Part shown: piece by piece, positions 7,334-15,070 of the stretch
Numbering within the stretch: position 1 is the first letter of the stretch
Layout: the number at the start of each line of letters is the position of its first letter
DNA from: Bacteroidota bacterium
Lineage (GTDB): Bacteria > Bacteroidota > Ignavibacteria > SZUA-365
NCBI GenBank assembly: GCA_018224345.1
Contig: JAGTUW010000083.1
Location: 1 to 17,964 of the forward strand
Direction: 5' to 3'
Length of the DNA: 17,964 nucleotides
The notes under the pieces: generated by a model
Told to the model about the DNA's origin: nothing
Databases searched by the model: none
The model's input: the letters and a program-made list of their open reading frames with translations, nothing else
Program-made: the position numbers and the translations under genes

Positions 7334-7672
7334 TCAATGTCCGTCGGAAAGTGATTCGTTCATCCAATGAAGATAGGGCGCGGAAGCTCCGGTGATGTCG
7401 CTGCGAATGATTTCAGGAACATCATAGGAATGGAGTTCGTTGACGCGTGCCACCAGGTGATCAAAAAGCGATGCGCGTGTTTTGCAGAGCAGCAATACTT
7501 CCCCGTCTTCCTGAATCTTGTCCTGCCAGCGGTAGATCGAGCGGACACCGGGCAGCAGGTTGCAGCAGGCAGCGAGACGTTCACGGACGAGAGTGTGAGC
7601 CAGAGCCGATGCCTCGTCGGAGCTGCCGACCGTAATCGAGACGATACAATATGTGCCGTTCGTGTCCGCCAT
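7334..7672 (-). CDS. cutA: Divalent-cation tolerance protein CutA
   Basis: This 112-residue protein has the full CutA1 pattern: ERLAACCN at 31-38, IYRWQDKIQEDGEVLLLCKT at 46-65, HSYDVPEI at 81-88 and YLHWM at 100-104. Family members are small, very stable cytoplasmic trimers related in fold to PII signalling proteins. They are linked to copper and other divalent-ion tolerance, although the molecular role is unclear. The length is normal. The start is the ATG at 7672; the only upstream purine-rich sites are TAGGAT very close to it and GGAGG too far away. It is the first gene of the cutA-parA-parB unit, an association likely of transcription rather than function. A foldable inverted-repeat cluster lies in its presumed 5' leader. 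Confidence 0.96.
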   Translation of the reverse strand: MADTNGTYCIVSITVGSSDEASALAHTLVRERLAACCNLLPGVRSIYRWQDKIQEDGEVLLLCKTRASLFDHLVARVNELHSYDVPEIIRSDITGASAPYLHWMNESLSDGH

Positions 7673-7967
7673 ATCCTACAAATATGCCTCCGCTGGAACT
7701 GAGAAGCAATGCAATGCGGGAGTGCGCACGGGCAGGTCCGCCGTTCGGACCCGGGAATGACCGGGAGCATCCCGCAGGCAGCAGCAAGCGAACAGAAACA
7801 ACCATGAAATCACGAGAGGACAAAGAAAGATCTCGAACAGTGATCGGGATCGCGGCTCGTCGGGCATGTTTATGGATGCAGACGGGAATGTATCTTGTTT
7901 TTTCGCTCACGAAGGGATAAGTTTTTAGTATGAAGATGTGGAACACAAAAGCAGATACCTGCGCACA
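7673..7967. other. Divergent intergenic spacer with nested inverted repeats
   Basis: About 295 bp between the divergent cutA and TPR genes. No credible gene is seen. At 7715-7776 there are nested inverted repeats: an outer pair TGCGGGA (7715-7721) / TCCCGCA (7770-7776), an inner pair GGTCCG (7735-7740) / CGGACC (7746-7751), and a CCCGG / CCGGG pair (7750-7754 / 7761-7765). In the cutA orientation this would lie in the 5' leader. The AT-rich part just before the TPR gene (about 7890-7940) is the likely rightward promoter region, but I cannot assign boxes with confidence. Confidence 0.5.
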
Positions 7968-9398
7968 ATGAGTTATTTCGATTTTGACGACCATCACGAG
8001 GACTGGGAAGAACCCGGCCGCGGCCGCGATCATCGCTATTCTGACAAGGAATTGTCTGAATTGCTGAAAGCCGCCCGTCAGGGATCGCTCAGTCCAGATA
8101 CAATAGAGGAAATCGCAGGGTATCATCTCGAGAACACCAATTTCGAGGAAGCGCTCAAGTTTCTCGACGTGCTTGTCGAACGTGCACCATACAGTTCGGA
8201 TGCATGGGAGAAGCGGGGATTGGTGCTCAACAATATCGGGCGCTACGAACAGGCGCTCGCCTCCTTCGAACAGGCTGAAGCGTTGAATCCTGCAGATCTT
8301 GAACTGCTCATTAATAAAGGAATTACCCTCGACAATCTCGGTGACGCCGAAGCGGCGCTGGAATGTCTCGATACCGCGCTCTCGATGGATCCCGGGAACG
8401 AGGATGCCCTTTTCAACAAGGGCATTGCCGTTGAACATACAGGCAGATATCAGGAAGCCGCCTTCATTTTTGAGGAGTTGATTGCGCGTGACAACGAGAA
8501 TGAGGCCGCATGGTATGAACTCGGGTACACCTACGATTTTCTCGACCGGCTGGAGGAGTCGTTGCGCTGCTACGACCGAGCGATCGATCTGGCACCATTC
8601 AATCAGAACGCCTGGTACAACCGTGGTATTATACTCAATCGAATGGGCGCCTACCGCAAGGCGATAGAGAGTTATGACTTCGCGCTCGCCATAGACGAGC
8701 AGTTCGCCTCGGCCTGGTACAATCGCGGCAACAGTTTTGTCAATCTCACATGGTTCGCTGAAGCCATCGATTGTTTTCAACAGACCATCGCACTCGAAGC
8801 CGATGACATTCATGCCTGGCATAACCTCGGCAATGCGTACGAGGAAAACGACCAATATGTAGAGGCGATAGAGGCGTATTCACGTGCCATCACTCTGTTC
8901 CCCGATAATTTCGAATCACTCTACGGACGGGGCAGTGCCTATGAATCGATGCATGATTTCCCTTCCGCGTTGCGGGACTACACCAGGGCGGTGCATTTCG
9001 CTCCGGAGGCATCGGAGATCTGGTATGCAAAGGCTGACGTGGAATTCGAACTCGGCAAGATGGAAGAAGCCATGATAAGTCTCGGCAACGTATTGCGGTT
9101 GAGTCCGGAGAACGCGACAGCGTGGGTGGATTTTGCGGAAATCAATTTGCAAGTCGGTCGCTACGATGAAGCGTTGATGGCGGCGGAACGCGCGATCACC
9201 CTCGGTGACCGTCTTCCGGAAGCCCATTATTTCGTGGCGGAGGCGCATCTCTGCCTCCGCGACCGGCAGCAAATGCTCGCAGCGTTGCACAGACTTTCGG
9301 TTATCGCTCCGGACGGAAGAGACTCCGAAGGTAATCCCCTGCCCGATCTGACGCAACGCGAGGAATTTCGCCGGCTGATCGGTGATGGAGGAAGGTGA
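7968..9398 (+). CDS. Tetratricopeptide-repeat (TPR) protein
   Basis: This 476-residue cytoplasmic protein has no signal peptide. After an acidic, His- and Asp-rich N-terminus (MSYFDFDDHHEDWEE), residues about 40-455 are almost entirely consecutive 34-residue TPR units, about twelve of them. Typical patterns are AWYNRGIILNRMGAYRKAIE and AWHNLGNAYEENDQYVEAIE, with the usual W/G/Y/A/P positions. TPR solenoids mediate protein-protein contacts; no enzymatic domain is attached. The frame is also open from a GTG at 7938, but the ATG at 7968 gives the more natural start; neither has a clear Shine-Dalgarno. It leads a rightward cluster with two membrane-protein genes and the stop is 4 bp before the next start, so it may serve as a scaffold for those proteins (inference). 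Confidence 0.92.
   Translation: MSYFDFDDHHEDWEEPGRGRDHRYSDKELSELLKAARQGSLSPDTIEEIAGYHLENTNFEEALKFLDVLVERAPYSSDAWEKRGLVLNNIGRYEQALASFEQAEALNPADLELLINKGITLDNLGDAEAALECLDTALSMDPGNEDALFNKGIAVEHTGRYQEAAFIFEELIARDNENEAAWYELGYTYDFLDRLEESLRCYDRAIDLAPFNQNAWYNRGIILNRMGAYRKAIESYDFALAIDEQFASAWYNRGNSFVNLTWFAEAIDCFQQTIALEADDIHAWHNLGNAYEENDQYVEAIEAYSRAITLFPDNFESLYGRGSAYESMHDFPSALRDYTRAVHFAPEASEIWYAKADVEFELGKMEEAMISLGNVLRLSPENATAWVDFAEINLQVGRYDEALMAAERAITLGDRLPEAHYFVAEAHLCLRDRQQMLAALHRLSVIAPDGRDSEGNPLPDLTQREEFRRLIGDGGR
9388..9397 (+). promoter_or_regulatory. Ribosome-binding site deciding the DUF2085 start
   Basis: GGAGGAAGGTG lies at the very end of the TPR gene, ending about 5 nt before the ATG at 9403. 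The earlier in-frame GTG 9382 and ATG 9385 have no such site, so 9403 is preferred. Confidence 0.65.
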
Positions 9399-9402
9399 GT
9401 AC

Positions 9403-9900
9403 ATGCGGTGGTCGTGGCTCGCCTATCTTTTGCTGACCATTCCCGCCCTGCTCTGGATAACGGGATTGTTCCTGGCACCGGTGACCCATGCATGTGGAAG
9501 GGATGATGTGGCCATTCTCTCACGGTTGTTCTTCTCTCCCGTCTGTCATCAGGATGTGGCCAGAACCTTCCATCCCTTTGCATGGCCGATGAATGTCTGC
9601 CACCGGTGTTCAGGCATCTACCTGGCGTTTACCGGTATCCTGCTGTTGTTTCCGTTTCTGCGTCAAACGCGCATGTTCCGTTCATTTTCTTTTCCCATGT
9701 TGTTGCTGTTGCTTGTGCCCCTGTTGCTGGATTATATACTCGATGTTCTCGGAATCTGGGTGAATTCCCCTTTCTCCCGCGTTGCCAGTGGAGTGCTTGT
9801 CGGGGGCGGACTCGCGCTTTTTATCGTTCCGGCCTGGATGGAGATGTGGACATCCTGGCGTAATCCTTCTCCCAACGAATCCCGTGAGGTGTCTCCATGA
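9403..9900 (+). CDS. DUF2085 integral membrane protein
   Basis: This 165-residue membrane protein has about four hydrophobic segments (6-26, 71-88, 97-118, 127-146). Between the first two lies the DUF2085 hallmark, FSPVCHQ with C48-H49 followed by NVCHRCSGIYL with C66 and C69. The three invariant cysteines and the C-x-R-C-[ST]-G-[IV]-Y pattern suggest a metal or redox role, but the family has no established function. Start choice rests on the strong ribosome-binding site at 9388-9397; a start at 9382 or 9385 would overlap the TPR gene. Its stop overlaps the next gene's start (ATGA), so TPR, DUF2085 and the following membrane protein are very likely co-transcribed. Confidence 0.88.
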   Translation: MRWSWLAYLLLTIPALLWITGLFLAPVTHACGRDDVAILSRLFFSPVCHQDVARTFHPFAWPMNVCHRCSGIYLAFTGILLLFPFLRQTRMFRSFSFPMLLLLLVPLLLDYILDVLGIWVNSPFSRVASGVLVGGGLALFIVPAWMEMWTSWRNPSPNESREVSP

Positions 9901-10448
9901 ATGATTATCCACTCGAGAAGCCGTCGAAGCTGCTTCCTGTACTTATCGGCGGCGGCGCCATGGCTGCGGTTTCTGTCATCCCGGTTCTCAATCTGATCAA
10001 CTGCGCCTGTTGCGCGGGAATCATGGGGGCAGCGGTACTGGGAGTCTGGTTCTACAAAAAAGAATTTCCCGCAGATACACCCTTCACGATCGGTGACGGT
10101 GCCGCGATCGGCGCTCTCTCCGGTATCGTCGGGGCCGTGCTCTCGTCATTTCTTCAGATGATTACGCTCGGGGCTTTTTCTTCAGACTTCATGTTCACGA
10201 TCGAGGATGAACTCGATGAGGTATTCGCGCAGGCGGAATTACAGGCCACCGATCCCGCAGCCGTCGAGGCCATCCGGGAATTCGTCATGCAACTGGCGTC
10301 TACCCCGATGCTACTGTTCCTTCTGGGACTTGTGGTTTCCCTCGTCCTCTACGTCGGTTTCGGTGCGCTCGGCGGACTGATCGGCGGAAACATTTTCAAG
10401 ACAAAAATTCTTCCCCCGGGCGATCTGCCTCCCATGCAGAACTCCTGA
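9897..10448 (+). CDS. Small integral membrane protein, unknown function
   Basis: I cannot assign this 183-residue protein to a named family with confidence. It has hydrophobic segments at about 13-33 and 36-52, a Gly/Ala-rich one at 67-95, and a last one at about 137-170 ending in a glycine-rich GALGGLIGG stretch. An acidic amphipathic region (100-132) lies between the third and fourth. N35-C-A-C-C sits between the first two segments; similar small membrane proteins with a Cys-rich turn there occur in several phyla (from memory). The start overlaps the DUF2085 stop by 4 nt and is preceded by GAGGTG with suitable spacing, so translation is coupled. It shares an operon with the TPR and DUF2085 genes. 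Confidence 0.82.
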   Translation: MNDYPLEKPSKLLPVLIGGGAMAAVSVIPVLNLINCACCAGIMGAAVLGVWFYKKEFPADTPFTIGDGAAIGALSGIVGAVLSSFLQMITLGAFSSDFMFTIEDELDEVFAQAELQATDPAAVEAIREFVMQLASTPMLLFLLGLVVSLVLYVGFGALGGLIGGNIFKTKILPPGDLPPMQNS

Positions 10449-10494
10449 GCGTTTCGTTGCGTATACTGAGAATAGGCGTTTTTCACTCTTTACC

Positions 10495-11757
10495 ATGAGC
10501 TTCCGGTTTCGTATGAACAGCAGCTTTCGATTTTTCTCTCTCCTGATACTCGCGTTTTTGTGTGTGCCCGCAATCATGAATGCGCAAGGCGGGCCGGTCG
10601 CCGGATCGACATACACGATCAATTATGTCCCCCCACCCGATTCCCCGCTCGCGGAAGCCGAAGACCTGACGTTGATCTATGTGTTCGACTTCTGGAATGT
10701 CCGCTATGGCACGAGGCTGGCCCTGTGGCAGAATGTGCTGCGTCCCGACACCGCGCGTGTCCGCTTCGCACCGTTGACGCAGCAGGGAAGGAGTTGGACG
10801 GTGGATATCCACATACCGGAAACGGCCGGATTGCTCTCGTATATTGTAAGTAACGGAGACGGGACACTGATCGACGGCAATGACGAGAAAACCTACACGG
10901 TTTATGTGGTCGATGAGGATGGCAAGCCCATGCCCAACGCCCGTTTCTACAACATTCCTTTTCTGCATCTGGCACAGGCAGAGTTGGGGCGTATCGTACG
11001 GGAAGCCGAACAGGAAATCACCGACTATCCCGAAAATTTCGTCGCGTACCACCAATACTTCAAGCTGCTGCTCGAGCAGGGGAAGGGGAGTGCGCGCATA
11101 CAGCAGCGTATCGCCACGCGAATTGAGGAGATGGAGAAGCGTTACGGTGCAAACATGGAATTCCGCAACATGGCCGCCGAGACCTGGTACTACATCCTTC
11201 AGGATGTAAAACGCGGACTCAGTATCCGGAACACCATTCCTCCGGCACAGCAGTGGCCGCAGGTGTTGCGGATGTTTGACCGTCAAGGTAAGGAGGATGA
11301 GCAGAAGCAGCGGAAACACCTGGCGGAACAGAGACGGAATGCTTTGCGCAACACGGAACTGCCTTCGTTCAATTTGCATGACCGCGAAAACAATAAAGTT
11401 GCTTTTCCGGTATCGGATGGGAAAACAATCGCATTCGTGTTTTTCGCATCCTCATCAGAGAACTCGCATCATGCGCTGCGTCAACTGGCGGATATGCTGC
11501 CATCGCTCTCCGCTGCAAATATGGAGATCATCGCCGTCAGCGTGGATCCTGACAAACAACAGTCCATCGATTATTTCACCAAGGCGGGCTTTCCCTTCAC
11601 CCTGCTGTTCAATCAGGGTGCCGTGCTGCAGCTCATGGGGGTGGACAGTATTCCAATCACCTACATTGTCGATGGTGAGAATATCGTTCGCGAAATCCTG
11701 GTCGGCTACGCCCCCAATTTTGGTGAAGCCATGAAGGCAGCACTTGAGGCGTTGTGA
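10495..11757 (+). CDS. Secreted thioredoxin-fold protein lacking catalytic cysteines
   Basis: This 420-residue protein begins with a Sec signal peptide (residues 1 to about 30, ending MNA). Residues about 35-140 look like a beta-sandwich domain (STYTINYVPP, LTLIYVFDFWN, SYIVSNGDG). A helical, charged linker spans about 155-283. Residues about 284-420 match the AhpC/TSA-TlpA-like thioredoxin fold: NTELPSFNLHD, KTIAFVFFASSSENSHHALRQL, IIAVSVDPDKQQ, FPFTLLFN and V383-D-S-I-P387-I-T with the cis-Pro. The usual CxxC after the first strand is replaced by S319-S-S-E-N-S, so disulfide exchange by the classic mechanism is not possible. ATG 10495 and ATG 10513 both give a signal peptide; neither has a Shine-Dalgarno, so the start is uncertain by six codons. 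It lies 46 bp after the small membrane protein, possibly in the same transcript. It probably acts in the periplasm or envelope. Confidence 0.85.
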   Translation: MSFRFRMNSSFRFFSLLILAFLCVPAIMNAQGGPVAGSTYTINYVPPPDSPLAEAEDLTLIYVFDFWNVRYGTRLALWQNVLRPDTARVRFAPLTQQGRSWTVDIHIPETAGLLSYIVSNGDGTLIDGNDEKTYTVYVVDEDGKPMPNARFYNIPFLHLAQAELGRIVREAEQEITDYPENFVAYHQYFKLLLEQGKGSARIQQRIATRIEEMEKRYGANMEFRNMAAETWYYILQDVKRGLSIRNTIPPAQQWPQVLRMFDRQGKEDEQKQRKHLAEQRRNALRNTELPSFNLHDRENNKVAFPVSDGKTIAFVFFASSSENSHHALRQLADMLPSLSAANMEIIAVSVDPDKQQSIDYFTKAGFPFTLLFNQGAVLQLMGVDSIPITYIVDGENIVREILVGYAPNFGEAMKAALEAL

Positions 11758-11892
11758 AACCGACAGGCTGAACGCGAAAGCAGATGTGAACTCTGTCTGT
11801 ACACGGGGAATTCACCGGAAAACACTATTTTACTGTTCCTGACTCGTCTTCTGAAATGAGGACGTCCACTGATTAATGATGAGGTACCATCA

Positions 11893-14800
11893 ATGATGCT
11901 TGCTTCGATTTCGCGTCGTCTCCCGCACATGCTGTTCGCGGCGACGCTTGCCCTGATTTCTATGTTCGCACCTTTCCATGCGCTTGACGCGCAGGCACCG
12001 CATGCGCGGTGGACACAGACACATGAGAGCACACAGCTCGACGCCTCCGATCTGCTGCAACCTGTCAGGAGACTTGGCAAAGCCGTCGCTGTGGATGCCC
12101 CGGTTGTCATCGCCCGTCAGGTGAATGCGGCTGCATTCGAACAGTTGCGTATCGGGGGTGATATGACACTGCGCCGTTTCCCCCTGCCTGACGGAACGGA
12201 AGTGGATCTCGAACTTCGATCTTTCTCACTGTTCAACGAGCATTCTATCGTGCTTTCCCGCAACGCGCAGGGTGAGATACGGCGTGATGCTCCGGATGTA
12301 CGGCTGTATCGGGGTCGTGTCGGCATGGATCAGACCTCTTTTGCCTATCTCGCGGTGGCTCCCGGTGATATGACCGGAAGCGTCACATATCGTGGCACAG
12401 AATACAGCTTCACCACGCAGCTCGACGAACTCCCGACCGAAGGAGACAGAATCCTGAATATCTATGAGGCCACCGACGAGATGAAGGCGTTCGAATGCAA
12501 CGTCAAGGATGAGGATTTCATCCAGGATATCATGCGCGGTATGGACGCGGAAGTCGCCATGCTCCAGCCGGGCATGGATACACTGTCAGCAAAGCTGGCA
12601 ATTGAAATTGATTACGAAGCCTTTCTTCATTACGGAGGCGTGACGGAGGCGGAAAACTACGTCACATCGTTGATGGGCTATGTGAATGCGATCTACGAGC
12701 GCGATGTGGCGGTGACCTTCGAAGTGTCGTATCTGCGCACCTGGGAAGAAGAAGATCCGTACAGTGGTGCGAGTGACCGCGCGGCGTTGAATACGTTTAC
12801 TGAATACTGGCGGGAGAACATGGACCATGTCGACCGCACCCTGGCCAGCCTGATCTCGCGGAAACCGATATCCGCCGGCGGTGTCACGCAGGGTCTCGCC
12901 TGGGTCAATCAGCTCTGCAGCCATACGCATGGCTATGCCTATGTCAAACTCTCTTCGCGCAATTCCAATGTCGAAGGGCATGCCGGTGTCTGGGCACATG
13001 AACTCGGACACAATTTCGGGTCACCGCATACGCATGCCTGCGTATGGAATCCACCGATCGATTCCTGCTACACCGCCGAACCGGTGCGCAACCAGGCCCC
13101 GTGTTTCGGTCCCGCAGACATTCATCTGATTCTCGGGGGGGGCGAATTGATGAGCTACTGTCATATGCGCTACGGGAACAGTAATTCACACAAGGTATTC
13201 CGCGAGCGCACCGGCGCGCTCGTGCGCGGCAACTCGGAACGTGCGCTGTGCATGAACGTCACCAGCTTCATCCGTTCGCTCGTTCTGCTGACACCGGTCG
13301 GCGGTGAATCCCTCTGTGCAGGCAATATGATCGACATCACCTGGGAGGCCACGGGCAACAATGATTTCAGCATTCTGCTCTCCTCCGACAACGGTGCGAC
13401 CTATGATCAAGTGCTGGTGGATAATCTGCCGAGAAACACCCGGAGCTGGCAGTGGACGATTCCGGCGGAATTCCCCGTAGGAACGGAGTATCGCATTCGC
13501 ATCATGGACAACAAACTCAGTGAGTTGCAGGATGAAATGCCGGGGAGTTTTGAGGTCCGTGAAGGTACCGTCATTACCGAACAGGTGCACTGGCGCAATG
13601 TATGCGTTGGTGAAGGAGCATGGTTTTACGTCCGCGCCGAGGGTGCGGGTGAACTGACGTATCAATGGAAAAGAAACGGCGTGCTTCTCGAGGGCGAGGA
13701 GCGCGACGAACTGCAGCTCGAGGACCTGGGGATGGATGACAATCTTGCCGCATTCACCTGTGAGATCACTGGTGATTGCGGGACGATAGAGTCCGAACCC
13801 GCCCTGCTCAAAGTCTTCAACAGCGCTGTCATCAAGCAACAGGCTGCCCACGATACCGCCTGCATCGGTGGAAGCGCTCAATTCGAAATCATCGCTGAAG
13901 GCTCGAACCTCTCATACAAGTGGTATTTTCGCAGTCCCAGTGGCGTCAACAGATCCTTCGATGTCGATGCCCCCATCCTGACGCTCACGGATATCACCAA
14001 GGATGATCTCGGTGCCTACTGGTGCGATGTCAACAGTAGCTGCGGAAAGGCAACGAGTCAGACCCGCTTTCTTCTCGTACCGGAGACTTCGGTCGAGGTC
14101 CTGCAGCCCTCTGTGTGGAATCAGGTGATACCTGCAGGATCGAAATTCACGATCGGGTGGCGGCAATTCTGCTTGTCTACCCTGAAGATCGAGTACTCCA
14201 CTGACAATGGAAACACCTGGAATCTCATCAGCGGTGCGTTCGATGCCGCTGCGGGTGAATACTCCTGGCAGGTGCCCGAAGTGGAGGCCGATCAATGCTT
14301 CATTCGTCTGTCCTCGGCAAATGACCTGTCCATCAATGGACAATCAAAACAATTCATGATCAAGGATGTCCCGGTTTACAGCCGCAATCTTGAAATCATC
14401 GGTTTCAGTTGGGTGGGTGTCGGCGAAACAGCGGAGTCGTCGCTGGTCATCGATAACCTCGGCCGTGCGGAACTTCAGGTGAGCAAGACAACCTTGCTGG
14501 GCCTGAGTGGAGGCAGTATACCCTCGATGTCAATAAAGAATGGTGCACCGTTCACTGTGCCGGCGAGGGATAATTACACCCTGCTGCTCGAATACGCTCC
14601 GGCCACTGCATCAAGGGTCGAAGGTCATTTGATAATCACGCACGACGCAGCCGGGAGTCCCGACACCATCGATGTTATCGGCGAGAGTTTCATCACGACC
14701 TCAGCCACTACTCCCAGCCAACCATTGCAGTTGTCGCTTTCACGCAATTACCCGAATCCGGTCTCTTTGGCCACCGGTGGGAAAACGCAGATCCACTTCG

Positions 14801-15000
14801 ATCTGCCGCATCGCGCGATGGTGGAGATTGCGTTGTACAACAGTCTGGGCGTGCGGTTGCGCACGTTATATAGTGGTGAGCGTGTCGCCGGCAGGCATAC
14901 GCTGAGCGTGCAGCTCTCGGCTCTGGCACCGGGGGTGTATTTCTATCGTCTCGTCAGTGGCGACGAAGCAGTGACACGCATGCTGCAGATCCTCCGCTGA
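11893..15000 (+). CDS. T9SS-secreted M12B (reprolysin-like) zinc metalloprotease
   Basis: This 1035-residue protein has a signal peptide (1 to about 33, ending LDA) and a propeptide-like region (about 40-200). The metzincin catalytic domain (about 235-455) carries the zinc motif H369-E-L-G-H373-N-F-G-S-P-H379 and a Met-turn with M420 in ELMSYCH. E370 is the general base and the three histidines bind zinc. C202, just before the catalytic domain, could act as a cysteine switch (inference). Downstream are a beta-sandwich (about 464-556), two Ig-like domains with paired cysteines (about 560-640 and 644-733), a second copy of the first beta-sandwich type (about 734-830), a choice-of-anchor / HYDIN-like domain (about 836-935), and a T9SS sorting domain from about 945 (LSRNYPNP). 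GAGGT at 11881-11885, 7 nt from the ATG, supports the start. It probably acts as an extracellular protease; the gene is closed by a terminator. Confidence 0.93.
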   Translation: MMLASISRRLPHMLFAATLALISMFAPFHALDAQAPHARWTQTHESTQLDASDLLQPVRRLGKAVAVDAPVVIARQVNAAAFEQLRIGGDMTLRRFPLPDGTEVDLELRSFSLFNEHSIVLSRNAQGEIRRDAPDVRLYRGRVGMDQTSFAYLAVAPGDMTGSVTYRGTEYSFTTQLDELPTEGDRILNIYEATDEMKAFECNVKDEDFIQDIMRGMDAEVAMLQPGMDTLSAKLAIEIDYEAFLHYGGVTEAENYVTSLMGYVNAIYERDVAVTFEVSYLRTWEEEDPYSGASDRAALNTFTEYWRENMDHVDRTLASLISRKPISAGGVTQGLAWVNQLCSHTHGYAYVKLSSRNSNVEGHAGVWAHELGHNFGSPHTHACVWNPPIDSCYTAEPVRNQAPCFGPADIHLILGGGELMSYCHMRYGNSNSHKVFRERTGALVRGNSERALCMNVTSFIRSLVLLTPVGGESLCAGNMIDITWEATGNNDFSILLSSDNGATYDQVLVDNLPRNTRSWQWTIPAEFPVGTEYRIRIMDNKLSELQDEMPGSFEVREGTVITEQVHWRNVCVGEGAWFYVRAEGAGELTYQWKRNGVLLEGEERDELQLEDLGMDDNLAAFTCEITGDCGTIESEPALLKVFNSAVIKQQAAHDTACIGGSAQFEIIAEGSNLSYKWYFRSPSGVNRSFDVDAPILTLTDITKDDLGAYWCDVNSSCGKATSQTRFLLVPETSVEVLQPSVWNQVIPAGSKFTIGWRQFCLSTLKIEYSTDNGNTWNLISGAFDAAAGEYSWQVPEVEADQCFIRLSSANDLSINGQSKQFMIKDVPVYSRNLEIIGFSWVGVGETAESSLVIDNLGRAELQVSKTTLLGLSGGSIPSMSIKNGAPFTVPARDNYTLLLEYAPATASRVEGHLIITHDAAGSPDTIDVIGESFITTSATTPSQPLQLSLSRNYPNPVSLATGGKTQIHFDLPHRAMVEIALYNSLGVRLRTLYSGERVAGRHTLSVQLSALAPGVYFYRLVSGDEAVTRMLQILR

Positions 15001-15022
15001 TTTCAGGGGGAGGGAGGGTCTT

Positions 15023-15040
15023 CCCGGCAGAAGTGCCGGG
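15023..15040 (+). terminator. Hairpin terminator after the metalloprotease gene
   Basis: CCCGGCA and TGCCGGG form a perfect 7-bp GC-rich stem with a GAAG tetraloop, 22 nt after the stop. It is followed within a few bases by a T-rich run (GCTTGTTTATT). This is a good rho-independent candidate. Confidence 0.7.
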
Positions 15041-15070
15041 GCTTGTTTATTCCGCTACGTGGGTGCTGCC

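Noticed and set aside
7676..7867. 63-residue minus-strand frame with a hydrophobic stretch between cutA and the TPR gene
   Set aside because: It has no ribosome-binding site and its composition looks like non-coding GC-rich sequence. It also covers the inverted-repeat cluster.
7936..7945. Half-site resembling parS (GTGGAACA)
   Set aside because: The other half of the palindrome is absent, and an 8-bp match is expected by chance.
7581..8855. 424-residue minus-strand frame opposite the TPR gene and cutA
   Set aside because: It overlaps two well-supported genes and has no recognisable domain.
11758..11892. Possible hairpin (GTCTTC/GAGGAC) upstream of the metalloprotease gene
   Set aside because: The pairing is short and needs a G-U pair. 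It is not distinguishable from chance.
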